Shown here piece after piece: positions 26,231 to 35,393 of a stretch of 64,000 nt of DNA (positions within the stretch are counted from its first letter, which is position 1; every line of letters starts with the position of its first letter). Under the pieces are notes generated by a model, which worked only from the letters and a program-made list of their open reading frames with translations, was not told the origin of the DNA and did not search any database. The position numbers and the translations under genes were made by a program. The DNA is from Sphingomonas sp. (GTDB taxonomy: Bacteria; Pseudomonadota; Alphaproteobacteria; Sphingomonadales; Sphingomonadaceae), in NCBI GenBank assembly GCA_021732445.1, contig JAKFUZ010000014.1:38833-102832 (forward strand), read 5' to 3'.

Positions 26231-27265
26231 ATGACCCTAATTCTCGGTCTGGAATCAAGCTGCGATGAAACCGCCGCTGCGCTGGTGACGGGGGACAGGC
26301 AGGTTCTGGCGCACCGGCTGGCCGGGCAGGAAGCCGCGCACCGGCCTTATGGCGGTGTCGTGCCCGAAATTGCCGCGCGCGCGCATGTCGATATGCTGAT
26401 GCCCCTGGTCGAGGCCGCGCTTGCCGGGGCTGGCGTAACGCTTGGCGATGTCGATGCGGTGGCGGCAACCGCCGGGCCGGGGCTGATCGGTGGCGTCATG
26501 GTGGGGCTGGTGACGGGCAAGGCGCTTGCCCATGCCGCCGGCAAACCGCTCATCGCGGTCAATCATCTGGAGGGTCACGCGCTCAGCCCCAGGCTTGCCG
26601 ATGGCGGCTTGGAATTTCCCTATATGCTGTTGCTCGTGTCGGGCGGGCATTGCCAGTTGCTGAGGGTTGAAGGCGTTGGCCGTTACCGGCGCCTGGCGAC
26701 GACGATTGACGACGCGGCCGGCGAAGCCTTTGACAAGACGGCAAAGTTGCTCGGGCTGGGCTTTCCCGGTGGCCCGGCGGTTGAGCGTGCGGCGGCGCGC
26801 GGTGATGCGCGGGCGGTGCCGCTCCCGCGCCCGCTGCTGGGCAGCGCCGAGCCCCATTTTTCCTTTGCCGGCCTGAAAAGCGCCGTGTTGCGCGCGCGCG
26901 ACAGCGGGCAATTTGGCGCCGACGATATTGCCGCAGCCTTTCAACAGGCGGTTGTCGATTGCCTGGTTGACCGCACCGCGCGCCAGCTTGCCGCGGCGCC
27001 TGAGGCAACCGCGCTCGTGGTTGCTGGCGGGGTTGCCGCCAACATGGCGATCCGCGCGAGCCTTGTGGCGCTAGCGGAGCGGCACGGGAGGCGCTTTGTC
27101 GCGCCGCCGCTGTGGCTGTGCACGGACAATGCCGCGATGATCGGCTGGGCCGGCGCCGAGCGCTTTGCCGCGGGCCTGACCGATCCGCTCGACACGCCGG
27201 CGCGGGCGCGCTGGCCGCTGGACCCGGGTGCCGATGCGGTGCGCGGCGCGGGCGTCAAGGCATGA
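26231..27265 (+). CDS. tsaD: tRNA N6-adenosine threonylcarbamoyltransferase TsaD
   Basis: Transfers the threonylcarbamoyl group to A37 of ANN-decoding tRNAs, together with TsaB and TsaE. 344 residues of the ASKHA fold. The start [17 protein letters not shown] is diagnostic; the metal motif is HLEGHALSP (about 115-119); [36 protein letters not shown] and the [13 protein letters not shown] segment follow. TsaB and TsaE are not in this window. It overlaps gpsA by 4 bp. Confidence 0.97.
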   Translation: MTLILGLESSCDETAAALVTGDRQVLAHRLAGQEAAHRPYGGVVPEIAARAHVDMLMPLVEAALAGAGVTLGDVDAVAATAGPGLIGGVMVGLVTGKALAHAAGKPLIAVNHLEGHALSPRLADGGLEFPYMLLLVSGGHCQLLRVEGVGRYRRLATTIDDAAGEAFDKTAKLLGLGFPGGPAVERAAARGDARAVPLPRPLLGSAEPHFSFAGLKSAVLRARDSGQFGADDIAAAFQQAVVDCLVDRTARQLAAAPEATALVVAGGVAANMAIRASLVALAERHGRRFVAPPLWLCTDNAAMIGWAGAERFAAGLTDPLDTPARARWPLDPGADAVRGAGVKA

Positions 27266-28239
27266 CGCTGGGCGTTCTTGGCGGCGGGGCGTGGGGCACA
27301 GCGCTTGCGCAGGTTACCGCCCGGGCATCGGCGCCGGTGCGGCTCTGGGCGCGCGAGGCCGCGGTGGTGGACAGCATCAACGCCGCGCGCGAAAATGCAT
27401 TGTTCCTCCCCGGCATCGCTTTGTCGCCCGATATCGAGGCAACCGGTGATCTGGGGGCAATGGCCGGCTGCGAGGCGTTGCTGGTGGCGGTGCCCGCGCA
27501 ACATGTTCGTGGCGTGCTGGCAGCCCTGCCCGAAAGCGCCGTGCCGCTGATTTTGTGTGCCAAGGGCATCGAGGCGGGCACAAGGCTGCTGGTGGGCGAA
27601 ATCGCCGCTGCGGTGCAACCGCGCGCGCCGCTGGCCATTTTATCCGGCCCCACTTTTGCGCATGAAGTGGCTGGCGGCAAGCCGACCGCCATCACCCTTG
27701 CCTCGACGGATGCAACGCTTGCCCGGCGCCTCGCCGCGCGGCTCGCGACGCCCAGCTTTCGCCCCTATCTGTCGAGCGATGTGGTGGGCGCCGAAATCGG
27801 CGGGGCCGTGAAGAACGTGCTGGCGATTGCGTGCGGCGTCGTCGATGGCGCGGGACTTGGCCAGAATGCGCGGGCTGCCCTCATCGCGCGCGGCTTTGCC
27901 GAGATGACGCGCTTTGGCGTGGCGCGCGGCGCGCGGGCGGAAACACTGACCGGGCTGTCGGGGCTGGGTGATCTGGTGCTGACCTGTTCGTCGGTTGCCT
28001 CGCGCAATTACGCGCTTGGGATGGAGCTGGGGCGGGGCCGCGCGGCCGCCGATATCCTGGCGGGCCGGCTGAGCATCGCCGAAGGTGCCTTTACCGCGCC
28101 GGTGCTGGACGAGGCGGCGCGCGGGATGGGGGTGGAAATGCCCGTGGTGGCTGCGGTGTGCGCGCTGCTTGCCGGCGACCCTGTGAGCGCGGTGATCGGC
28201 GCGCTGCTCGCCCGGCCGATCGGCGCCGAATTTGGCTGA
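27262..28239 (+). CDS. gpsA: Glycerol-3-phosphate dehydrogenase [NAD(P)+]
   Basis: Reduces dihydroxyacetone phosphate to sn-glycerol-3-phosphate for phospholipid synthesis. 325 residues from ATG at 27262 (the longer open frame lies inside tsaD). The NAD(P)-binding motif is [13 protein letters not shown] (about 5-17); catalytic Lys lies in [13 protein letters not shown], with [17 protein letters not shown] and [15 protein letters not shown] also matching. It is coupled to tsaD and converges on the DUF1674 gene 20 bp downstream. Confidence 0.96.
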   Translation: MTLGVLGGGAWGTALAQVTARASAPVRLWAREAAVVDSINAARENALFLPGIALSPDIEATGDLGAMAGCEALLVAVPAQHVRGVLAALPESAVPLILCAKGIEAGTRLLVGEIAAAVQPRAPLAILSGPTFAHEVAGGKPTAITLASTDATLARRLAARLATPSFRPYLSSDVVGAEIGGAVKNVLAIACGVVDGAGLGQNARAALIARGFAEMTRFGVARGARAETLTGLSGLGDLVLTCSSVASRNYALGMELGRGRAAADILAGRLSIAEGAFTAPVLDEAARGMGVEMPVVAAVCALLAGDPVSAVIGALLARPIGAEFG

Positions 28240-28259
28240 AAGGCGCGCCGGCGGGCGCT

Positions 28260-28427
28260 TCAAAAGTCGATGGCGATGCCTTTCAACGCCCAGTCGCCAT
28301 AGCGCACAGGGTTTAGGCCGAGCGGGTCATTTTGCGCGCCTTCAGGCACTGCCGCGCGGGGCTTTGGCACCGGCGGGTTGGCCGAAAGATGCGTCGGCGG
28401 CTTCACATGCGGCGGACGTTGGCCCAT
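28260..28427 (-). CDS. DUF1674 (SdhAF4-like) small protein
   Basis: 55 residues from the ATG at 28427, ending in the DUF1674 signature PVRYGDWALKGIAIDF. The eukaryotic relative SDHAF4/Sdh8 assists flavination and assembly of the succinate dehydrogenase flavoprotein; the bacterial role is presumably similar but not demonstrated here. The N-terminus is Pro/Ala-rich and probably disordered. It lies divergently beside the RsmB-like methyltransferase, an association I know from other alphaproteobacteria. Confidence 0.85.
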   Translation of the reverse strand: MGQRPPHVKPPTHLSANPPVPKPRAAVPEGAQNDPLGLNPVRYGDWALKGIAIDF

Positions 28428-28486
28428 GGCAGGCGCTCCCTGGTTCGTTAAGCGCCTAGCATCGGCGCTTGGAGGTTGTCGTTCAA

Positions 28487-29782
28487 GTGCCAAAGCCTGT
28501 CAGCCGCGCCGATTCGGCCGCCGATGCGCCCGGCGTTCCCGCGCGCCGCGCCGCGCTGCGGGTGCTCGATGCGGTGCTCCGGCGGGGCGAGGCGCTTGAA
28601 CAGGCGCTCGCGCCTGCGGCGCGCGACATTGCGCGCGGGGACGATCGCGCACTGGTTCATGCAATTGCCGCAGCGACGCTGCGCTGGCTGGTCAATCTCG
28701 ATGCGCTGATTGATTCGGCAACCCAGCGGCCGCTTGCGGATGACGCCAAGGCCCGGATGGCGCTGCGCATCGCCCTTGCCCAGGCACTGGTGCTGGGTAC
28801 GCCGCCGCACGCCGCCATTGCTACCGTGCTGCCGCTGGTCGATGGCGGCCCGCGCAAGCTGGTCCACGGGGTGTTCGGCACGCTGATGCGCCGCCCGGCG
28901 GTGTTCCCGGCGCTCCCGGCATTGCCGCAGCCGGTGGCGCTGCGCTGGCAGGCGGCGTGGGGCGAGGCGGCGGTCGTTGCCGCGCAAACCGCGCTCGCTG
29001 GCCAGCCCCCGCTTGATCTGTCCCTGGCCGATCCCGACAAGACCGCAGCCCTTGCCCAGGCGCTTGGCGGCACAAGCCTGATGCCGGGCCATGTCCGGCT
29101 CCGCGACCATGACGCCATTCCCGCGATGGAAGGCTTTGGCGAGGGGGCGTGGTGGGTGCAGGATATCGCTGCCTCGCTCCCGGCGCGGCTGATAGGGCCG
29201 GGCAAAGGGCGCGCGCTCGACATTTGCGCGGCGCCCGGCGGCAAGACCATGCAGCTCGCTGCCGCTGGATGGGACGTGACGGCGCTCGACATTTCGCGAA
29301 GTCGTCTTGCGCGACTTTCTGAAAATCTTGAGCGCACGGGTCTGTCGGCGCGCGTCATCACCGCCGATGCGCTGGCCTGGGCACCGGATGCGCCTGCCCA
29401 GGCCGTGCTGCTCGATGCGCCGTGCAGCGCGAGCGGCATTTTCCGCCGCCATCCCGATGTGCTGCACCGGGCTGCGCCAACGCTGATCCGGGACATGGCG
29501 GCGCTCCAGGCGCGGCTGCTGGCACGGGCGGCGGACTGGGTCGCGCCGGGCGGCGTGCTGGTCTATGCGACCTGCTCGCTGGAGCCGGAGGAGGGCGAGG
29601 CGCAGCTCGCCGCCTTGCTGGCCGCGCGCAATGATTTTGCGGTTGATCCGCCGCACGGGGACGCGCTTGCCGGGTGGTTTGCGCCGACGGATGCCGGCGC
29701 TGTGCGGACATTGCCCGGCACCCTTGGCGAGGCCGGTGGCTGTGACGGCTTTTTCATCGCGCGCTTGCGGCGAACCGGTTGA
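28487..29782 (+). CDS. RsmB/NOP-family rRNA (cytosine-C5) methyltransferase
   Basis: About 431 residues. An N-terminal NusB-like RNA-binding domain (AALRVLDAVLRRGEALEQAL; DRALVHAIAAATLRWLVNLD) precedes the SAM domain with CAAPGGKTMQLAAAG (motif I), the first catalytic-site Cys in LLDAPCSASGIFRRHPDV and the second in YATCSLEPEEGE. It methylates cytosine in 16S rRNA, by analogy m5C967. I prefer GTG at 28487 because GGAGG lies 11 nt upstream; the TTG at 28469 has no ribosome-binding site. It is the first gene of a plus-strand run with rpe, heparinase-like and purH. Confidence 0.92.
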   Translation: MPKPVSRADSAADAPGVPARRAALRVLDAVLRRGEALEQALAPAARDIARGDDRALVHAIAAATLRWLVNLDALIDSATQRPLADDAKARMALRIALAQALVLGTPPHAAIATVLPLVDGGPRKLVHGVFGTLMRRPAVFPALPALPQPVALRWQAAWGEAAVVAAQTALAGQPPLDLSLADPDKTAALAQALGGTSLMPGHVRLRDHDAIPAMEGFGEGAWWVQDIAASLPARLIGPGKGRALDICAAPGGKTMQLAAAGWDVTALDISRSRLARLSENLERTGLSARVITADALAWAPDAPAQAVLLDAPCSASGIFRRHPDVLHRAAPTLIRDMAALQARLLARAADWVAPGGVLVYATCSLEPEEGEAQLAALLAARNDFAVDPPHGDALAGWFAPTDAGAVRTLPGTLGEAGGCDGFFIARLRRTG

Positions 29783-29827
29783 CCGGCCGTCTTGCGAGCG
29801 GGCGCGAGCCTGCTACATGCAGCGTCC

Positions 29828-30490
29828 ATGCACCGCTCTGTCCGTATCGCGCCGTCCCTTCTGTCCGCTGATTTCGCGCGGCTGGGCGAAGAGGTGCGCG
29901 CGCTCGATGCCGCTGGCGCCGACTGGATCCATGTCGATGTGATGGACGGGCATTTCGTGCCCAACATCACCATTGGCCCCGCCGTCATCAAGGCGCTGCG
30001 GCCGCACACAACCAGGCCGTTTGACGTGCATTTGATGATTTCGCCCGTCGACGCCTATCTGGAAGCCTTTGCCGAGGCCGGTGCCGACACCATCACCGTT
30101 CACCCCGAGGCCGGGCCGCACCTCCACCGCACGCTCCAGCGGATCAAGGCGCTGGGCAAGCGCGCAGGAGTGGTGCTGAACCCGGCAACGCCGGCCAAAA
30201 TGCTGGATTATGTCCTTGAAGAGGTTGATCTGGTGCTGGTCATGAGCGTCAACCCCGGCTTTGGCGGGCAGCGCTTCATCGAGTCGCAACTGCGCAAGAT
30301 CAGCGCGATCCGCAAGATGATCGACACGCTTGGCAAGCCCATCGATCTTGAGGTGGATGGCGGCATTGATTTGGAGACGGCCGCGCGCGCGGTGGCGGCC
30401 GGGGCCGATGCGCTGGTCGCCGGCACCGCAAGTTTCAAAGGCGGGGCCGCGCATTATGCCGCCAACATCGCCGCGCTTCGGGGCGCGTGA
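29828..30490 (+). CDS. rpe: Ribulose-phosphate 3-epimerase
   Basis: Interconverts ribulose-5-phosphate and xylulose-5-phosphate. 220 residues of the TIM barrel: [17 protein letters not shown] at the start, [18 protein letters not shown] with metal His and Asp, [20 protein letters not shown] and LEVDGGID near the C-terminal phosphate loop. The ATG at 29828 is chosen because the family begins a few residues before IAPSLL. Its stop overlaps the GTG of the heparinase-like gene. Confidence 0.97.
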   Translation: MHRSVRIAPSLLSADFARLGEEVRALDAAGADWIHVDVMDGHFVPNITIGPAVIKALRPHTTRPFDVHLMISPVDAYLEAFAEAGADTITVHPEAGPHLHRTLQRIKALGKRAGVVLNPATPAKMLDYVLEEVDLVLVMSVNPGFGGQRFIESQLRKISAIRKMIDTLGKPIDLEVDGGIDLETAARAVAAGADALVAGTASFKGGAAHYAANIAALRGA

Positions 30491-32223
30491 CCGGCACCGA
30501 GCCACCCGGCGTCGCCGCCGACGGGATTGCGCCCGGCAAACGGCTGGTGCGCGCCAGTGGCGGCAACGGGCTGTCGCTTGCCGAGCGGCTGTCAGACCGG
30601 CTGCAATGGCTGACGTGGCGCACCCCGCTGCATGGCATGCGGCTGAAGGGCGCCAAGCCGCTGAAACTGCTCGCGGTACCCGACGACCCGTTTCTGGGCG
30701 ACACACGGCGCGGGGAGGCGCTGCTCGACGGCGTGATGATGGTGCGCGGAGAGCGGATTGCGCTTGGCGCGCTTGATTTTACCAAGCCCGGCTTCAGCCC
30801 TGCCATGGCGGAGCATCTGCACAGCTTTGCCTGGCTGCGCGATCTGTCGAGCGTGACGACGCGGGCCACGGGCGCGCCGATTGCCGAGCATATCATGACC
30901 CGCTGGCTCGCGGCCCATGCCGATATCGTTGCCGAGCCGGCGTGGCGGCCGGATTATTGGGGCCGGCGCGTCATTGCCTGGAGCGCGCACGCGCCGCTCA
31001 TCCTGTCCAGCGCCGACCTTGGTTACCGCGCCCGCGTGCTCGATACGCTGGCGCGCGGCGCGCGGCATCTTGATCGGGGGGCCGACAAAATGCCCGCCGG
31101 GCCGGCGCGGGTTGCCGCCTGGTGCGGGGTGATTGCGGCTGGCCTGCTGATCCCTGGCGGCGAGGTCCGCCGGCGAGCCGGAGAAATCGGGCTGACGCGC
31201 GCGATTGCCGCGTCGGTTTTTGCGGATGGCGGCGCGGTCGCGCGGGCGCCGATGGCGCAGCTCGACATCATTCAGCAGCTCAGCATTTTGCGCGAAACCT
31301 ATGCCGCACGCCGCCTGATCGCCCCCGCGCTCATTGACGATACGCTGGCCCGGATGGTGCCGGTGCTGCTTGGCCTGTGTCATGGCGACCATGGCCTGTC
31401 GAGCTGGCAGGGCGGCGGCCCGGTGAGCGGTGCCCGGCTTGACCAGATCATCGCGGCGACCGGCATCCGCGCCCGGCCGGTGCGGCAAACGCGCGACTGG
31501 GGCTATCAGCGACTGGTCGCAGGGCGTGCGCTGGTCATCATGGATGCAGCGCCGCCGCCGATTGCCCGGCTGGTCGAAGGCGGCTGCGCCTCTACCCTGG
31601 CGTTTGAAATGTCGGACGGGCCGCACCGCTTTATCGTCAATTGCGGCGGCGCCCGCAGCGTCACCCTTCAGCGCGCGCCCGCACTGGCCGAAGGGCTGCG
31701 CACCACGGCGGCCCATTCCACGCTTGTCGTGGGGGACAGCAATTCAACCGCGATTTACAGCGATGGCACGCTTGGGCGCGGCGTCGTCGAGGTTGAGCTG
31801 AGCCGGCATGAGAGCGACGCCGCCAGCCGTATCGAGGCCAGCCATGACGGCTATGCGCGCCGCTTTGGCTTTATCCACCGGCGGCAGTTGCTGCTGGCGA
31901 GCGATGGCCGGGAACTTCGCGGGGAAGACACGCTGCTGCCCGCCGGCCGCCGTCGCAAGATAGCGCTGGTGCCGTTCGCGGTGCGCTTTCATCTGGCGCC
32001 CCGGGTCGATGTGTCACCCACCGCCGATGGCCAGGCCGCGTTGCTGCGCGTGCCCGGCGGCGGCCTGTGGCAGTTTCGCTGCCGGGGCGGGGCGCTGTCG
32101 GTGGAAGACAGTCTGTGGGTTGACGAACACGGCGTGCCGCAACCCACGCAGCAACTGGTCGTCTCCGGCCAGAGCGTGGCGGGCGGCGCCAGCATAAGCT
32201 GGGCCTTGAAGCGCGCGGCCTGA
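30487..32223 (+). CDS. Heparinase II/III-family protein
   Basis: 578 residues. The N-terminal ~330 residues are helical (an alpha/alpha toroid-like part with [34 protein letters not shown] and [18 protein letters not shown]) and the C-terminal half is beta-rich ([39 protein letters not shown]), which is the heparinase II/III lyase layout. Members of this alphaproteobacterial branch are found next to purH and rpe; no substrate is known, and cell-wall or capsule glycans are a guess. No signal peptide is visible, so it may be cytoplasmic. The start is GTG, coupled to rpe. Confidence 0.83.
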   Translation: MTGTEPPGVAADGIAPGKRLVRASGGNGLSLAERLSDRLQWLTWRTPLHGMRLKGAKPLKLLAVPDDPFLGDTRRGEALLDGVMMVRGERIALGALDFTKPGFSPAMAEHLHSFAWLRDLSSVTTRATGAPIAEHIMTRWLAAHADIVAEPAWRPDYWGRRVIAWSAHAPLILSSADLGYRARVLDTLARGARHLDRGADKMPAGPARVAAWCGVIAAGLLIPGGEVRRRAGEIGLTRAIAASVFADGGAVARAPMAQLDIIQQLSILRETYAARRLIAPALIDDTLARMVPVLLGLCHGDHGLSSWQGGGPVSGARLDQIIAATGIRARPVRQTRDWGYQRLVAGRALVIMDAAPPPIARLVEGGCASTLAFEMSDGPHRFIVNCGGARSVTLQRAPALAEGLRTTAAHSTLVVGDSNSTAIYSDGTLGRGVVEVELSRHESDAASRIEASHDGYARRFGFIHRRQLLLASDGRELRGEDTLLPAGRRRKIALVPFAVRFHLAPRVDVSPTADGQAALLRVPGGGLWQFRCRGGALSVEDSLWVDEHGVPQPTQQLVVSGQSVAGGASISWALKRAA

Positions 32224-32271
32224 CGCGACAAAGCGGCCGCGACCCCGTTTCCCAACCGGCAAAGGAGCGCC

Positions 32272-33861
32272 ATGACCGCCACCCCCATCACCCGAGCGCT
32301 GCTGTCGGTTTCCGACAAGACGGGGATTGTCGCCCTTGGGCAGGCGCTTGCGCGCCACAAGGTTGCGCTCGTGTCAACCGGCGGCACGGCCGAGGTGCTT
32401 CGCGAAGCCGGGCTTGCGGTCACGGACGTGAGCGCCCTAACCGGCTTTCCCGAAATGATGGATGGCCGGGTCAAGACGCTGCATCCGCGTGTCCATGGCG
32501 GCTTGCTCGCGGTTCGCGATGATCCCGCGCATGTGGCCGCGATGGCCGAACACGGCATTGGCGCCATCGACCTGGTGGTCGTCAATCTCTATCCTTTCGA
32601 GGCGACCGTTGCCAAAGGCGCGGCGCGGCCGGAAATCATCGAAAATATCGACATTGGTGGCCCGTCAATGGTGCGTTCGGCCGCGAAAAACCATGCGTTT
32701 GTGACAATCGTCACGGATCCGGCCGATTATGACGACCTCATCGCCGAGATGGATGCAACTGGCGGCGCGACCACGCTCGACACGCGCCGCCGGCTTGCCG
32801 CCCGCGCCTTTGCCGCAACCGCTGCCTATGATGCGATGATTGCAAGCTGGTTCGGCTTTGCCGACCAAGGCGAGATGTTCCCCAAGACCTTGCCGTTCAT
32901 ATTGGAGCGCGGCGCTGTGTTGCGCTATGGCGAGAACCCGCACCAGAGCGCGGCTTTTTATGCGCATCGCGGGCCGTCGGCGCGCGGCATAGGGCAGGCG
33001 CGGCAGGTTCAGGGCAAAGCGCTCAGTTATAATAACTATAATGATGCCGATGCCGCCCTGGAGCTGGTGGCCGAGTTCAGCGACGCAGCGCCAAGCGTCG
33101 TTATCGTCAAACACGCCAACCCCTGCGGCGTCGCGACTGCCGATACACTAGAGGCTGCCTATGCCGCAGCACTTGCATGCGACAGCGTGTCGGCCTTTGG
33201 CGGCATCATCGCGGTAAACCGCCCGCTTGATGGCGCCACGGCGCTGGCGATTGCCGATATCTTCACCGAAGTGGTGATAGCGCCCGATGCCGATGACGAC
33301 GCCCGCGCCCTCTTTGCTGCGAAGAAAAACCTGCGCTTGCTGCTCACCGGCCCGCTCCCCGACCCGGCGCGCGGCGGCCTGATGGCAAAGTCGGTTACCG
33401 GCGGCTGGCTGGTGCAGACGCGCGACAATGGGCAGCTTTCGGCCGACGATCTCAAGGTCGTGACCCGGCGCCAGCCAAACGCCCAGGAGCTGGCCGATTG
33501 CCTGTTCGCCTGGAAAGTCGCCAAGCATGTGAAGTCGAATGCCATTGTCTATGCCAAAGGCGGCGTGACCGCAGGCATTGGCGCCGGGCAAATGAACCGG
33601 CTGGAATCGGCGCGAATTGCGGCGTGGAAGGCACGCGATGCGGCCGACCGGGCCGGTTGGGCGGCGCCGCGCACGCTGGGCTCTGCGGTTGCCTCCGACG
33701 CGTTTTTCCCCTTTGCCGACGGGCTGCTGGCTGCGGTGGAGGCGGGCGCCACCGCCGTCATCCAGCCCGGCGGCTCAATTCGCGATGCCGAGGTGATTGC
33801 AGCCGCCGATGACGCGGGCCTGACGATGTTGTTTACGGATAGGCGCCATTTCCGGCACTAA
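32272..33861 (+). CDS. purH: Bifunctional AICAR transformylase / IMP cyclohydrolase
   Basis: The last two steps of purine synthesis to IMP. 529 residues. The N-terminal MGS-like cyclohydrolase domain is seen in [33 protein letters not shown] and [20 protein letters not shown]; the transformylase domain has [26 protein letters not shown] (catalytic Lys/His) and [15 protein letters not shown], and ends [26 protein letters not shown] 5 nt before ATG is a strong ribosome-binding site. It meets the convergent flippase gene with a 4-bp overlap. Confidence 0.98.
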   Translation: MTATPITRALLSVSDKTGIVALGQALARHKVALVSTGGTAEVLREAGLAVTDVSALTGFPEMMDGRVKTLHPRVHGGLLAVRDDPAHVAAMAEHGIGAIDLVVVNLYPFEATVAKGAARPEIIENIDIGGPSMVRSAAKNHAFVTIVTDPADYDDLIAEMDATGGATTLDTRRRLAARAFAATAAYDAMIASWFGFADQGEMFPKTLPFILERGAVLRYGENPHQSAAFYAHRGPSARGIGQARQVQGKALSYNNYNDADAALELVAEFSDAAPSVVIVKHANPCGVATADTLEAAYAAALACDSVSAFGGIIAVNRPLDGATALAIADIFTEVVIAPDADDDARALFAAKKNLRLLLTGPLPDPARGGLMAKSVTGGWLVQTRDNGQLSADDLKVVTRRQPNAQELADCLFAWKVAKHVKSNAIVYAKGGVTAGIGAGQMNRLESARIAAWKARDAADRAGWAAPRTLGSAVASDAFFPFADGLLAAVEAGATAVIQPGGSIRDAEVIAAADDAGLTMLFTDRRHFRH

Positions 33862-35393
33862 TTTTTGCTTGCGGCGAAATCTTGCTGGACGGCCGGGAGC
33901 GATGGTTTTTTCTGGAACAACGCGCGGTCCGACGGGCCGAACGCCCAGCGCCACAGCACGAACGCATAGCTCCCGGCAATCGCTGGCAATCCAAAGGCAA
34001 GCTCGGCCCATTCAAGCCGGTGCGGCAGTGCCGTAAAGGCGCCGCCCACTGCTGCGGCCACGCTCGCGGCCCAAATCAGCGGCCAGCGCACGCCCGACAC
34101 CGGCGCGCCGAGCAGATGCGCCAGCAGCCGCGACCGCAGGATGGAGGTGAGCAGCAGCGACGTCATCAGCGCCACTGCAGGCCCCGCTGCCTGATAATCG
34201 GCCGGCCAGCCCAGGCCGCGCATGCCAAACACCAGCGCCAGGCTCAGCCCGACCTGAAACGTCAGCATGGTGGCCGATATTAGCAGATTGCGGTGCCGCG
34301 CGATATAGACGAGCGCGCTTTCGGACACCGCGCCCATCGACGCCAGCACCTCGCCCAGCAACAGGAACGCGAGTGCCGCCGTTCCCGCCACGAATTGCGG
34401 GCCGACCGTGCCCATCACCGCCTTACCGGGAATGGAGCCCATCAGCGCGAGCGCCCCTTGCGCTGCCATTATCCAGAACCCGACCTGGCGAATATGCGCG
34501 GCCACCGCCTGCCGGTCGCCGCGCGCAAGGCTTGTGGCAATTACCGGGCCAAGGATCGGGTCGAAGCTGGTTTTCAGGCGGCCCGGCAACGACGCAATCT
34601 GCTGCGCCATGTAGTAAATGCCAACAATAGTCGGCGCAAAGAGCTGGCCGACGAGAAACCGGTCGACATTGCGCGTCGCCCATTCGATGGCGTCAGCGCC
34701 CGCAAGCGGCATGTTGCGCCGGGCCAGCGACAGAATTTTGGCAAGGTGCGGTGTCCAGCCGTGCGGCAGGCCATAGCTGCGCACGAACGGCACCATCGAC
34801 GCGATCATCGCCGCGACCATTGACAGCATATAGGCGATCTCAAGCCCGGCGCGTGGCTCCACAAACCACAATAATGTGGCCGAAATGCTGATCGTCCACG
34901 GCTCGACAATCGCCCGCGCGGTAACTGTTGCCCGCACATCGTGGCGAAAGGCCAGCGCTGCCAGGCTCACATCAGACCACGCAATTGCCACGACAATCGC
35001 CGGCAGCCACGCCGCAGGGCCGGTTACGGTGCCCGCCGGGTCCATGATCCGCGGAAAGCAAAACAACAGGCCGCTTGCAACCACCGCCGCCAGCAATGCG
35101 ACCGCCAGCGCATCCCAGGCAACGTGCGCATGCGGCCGGTCAGTCTCGGACAATGCCTGAGCCAGCCCGCGCTTCATGCCAAGCGTCGCCAGCAGGGCGG
35201 CGAGTTCCACAACCACCACGGCAAGCGCGAACCGCCCCACGGTCTCGGCGCCATAAAGCCGGCCGGCCACAAACAGAAAGGGCACGCGGGCTGCCAGCCG
35301 CAGCGCAAAGCCCAGCATGTTGGTCCGGCCGCCTTTGGCGAGTGCGGCAGTGTCGTCGGCCGGTGTCGCAGGCGCAGCGGCAGATGCGCTCAA
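33858..35393 (-). CDS. Polysaccharide flippase-type membrane protein (Wzx/MATE-like)
   Basis: 511 residues with about a dozen or more hydrophobic helices, an Ala-rich N-terminal tail and the [20 protein letters not shown] start typical of oligosaccharide flippases of the MOP exporter superfamily. Likely substrate is a lipid-linked saccharide of capsule, exopolysaccharide or O-antigen; nothing nearby specifies which, since no glycosyltransferase or polymerase gene is adjacent. The start overlaps the polA stop by 4 bp, an odd pairing that suggests co-translation rather than shared function. Confidence 0.8.
   Translation of the reverse strand: MSASAAAPATPADDTAALAKGGRTNMLGFALRLAARVPFLFVAGRLYGAETVGRFALAVVVVELAALLATLGMKRGLAQALSETDRPHAHVAWDALAVALLAAVVASGLLFCFPRIMDPAGTVTGPAAWLPAIVVAIAWSDVSLAALAFRHDVRATVTARAIVEPWTISISATLLWFVEPRAGLEIAYMLSMVAAMIASMVPFVRSYGLPHGWTPHLAKILSLARRNMPLAGADAIEWATRNVDRFLVGQLFAPTIVGIYYMAQQIASLPGRLKTSFDPILGPVIATSLARGDRQAVAAHIRQVGFWIMAAQGALALMGSIPGKAVMGTVGPQFVAGTAALAFLLLGEVLASMGAVSESALVYIARHRNLLISATMLTFQVGLSLALVFGMRGLGWPADYQAAGPAVALMTSLLLTSILRSRLLAHLLGAPVSGVRWPLIWAASVAAAVGGAFTALPHRLEWAELAFGLPAIAGSYAFVLWRWAFGPSDRALFQKKPSLPAVQQDFAASKN

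Noticed and set aside
28448..29656. A 402-codon antisense frame over the RsmB-like gene
   Set aside because: Arg/His/Gln-rich composition typical of GC-rich shadow frames; the plus strand holds the methyltransferase motifs.
31866..31880. TTATCCACC, close to a DnaA box
   Set aside because: Single near-match inside the heparinase-like coding region with no cluster around it.
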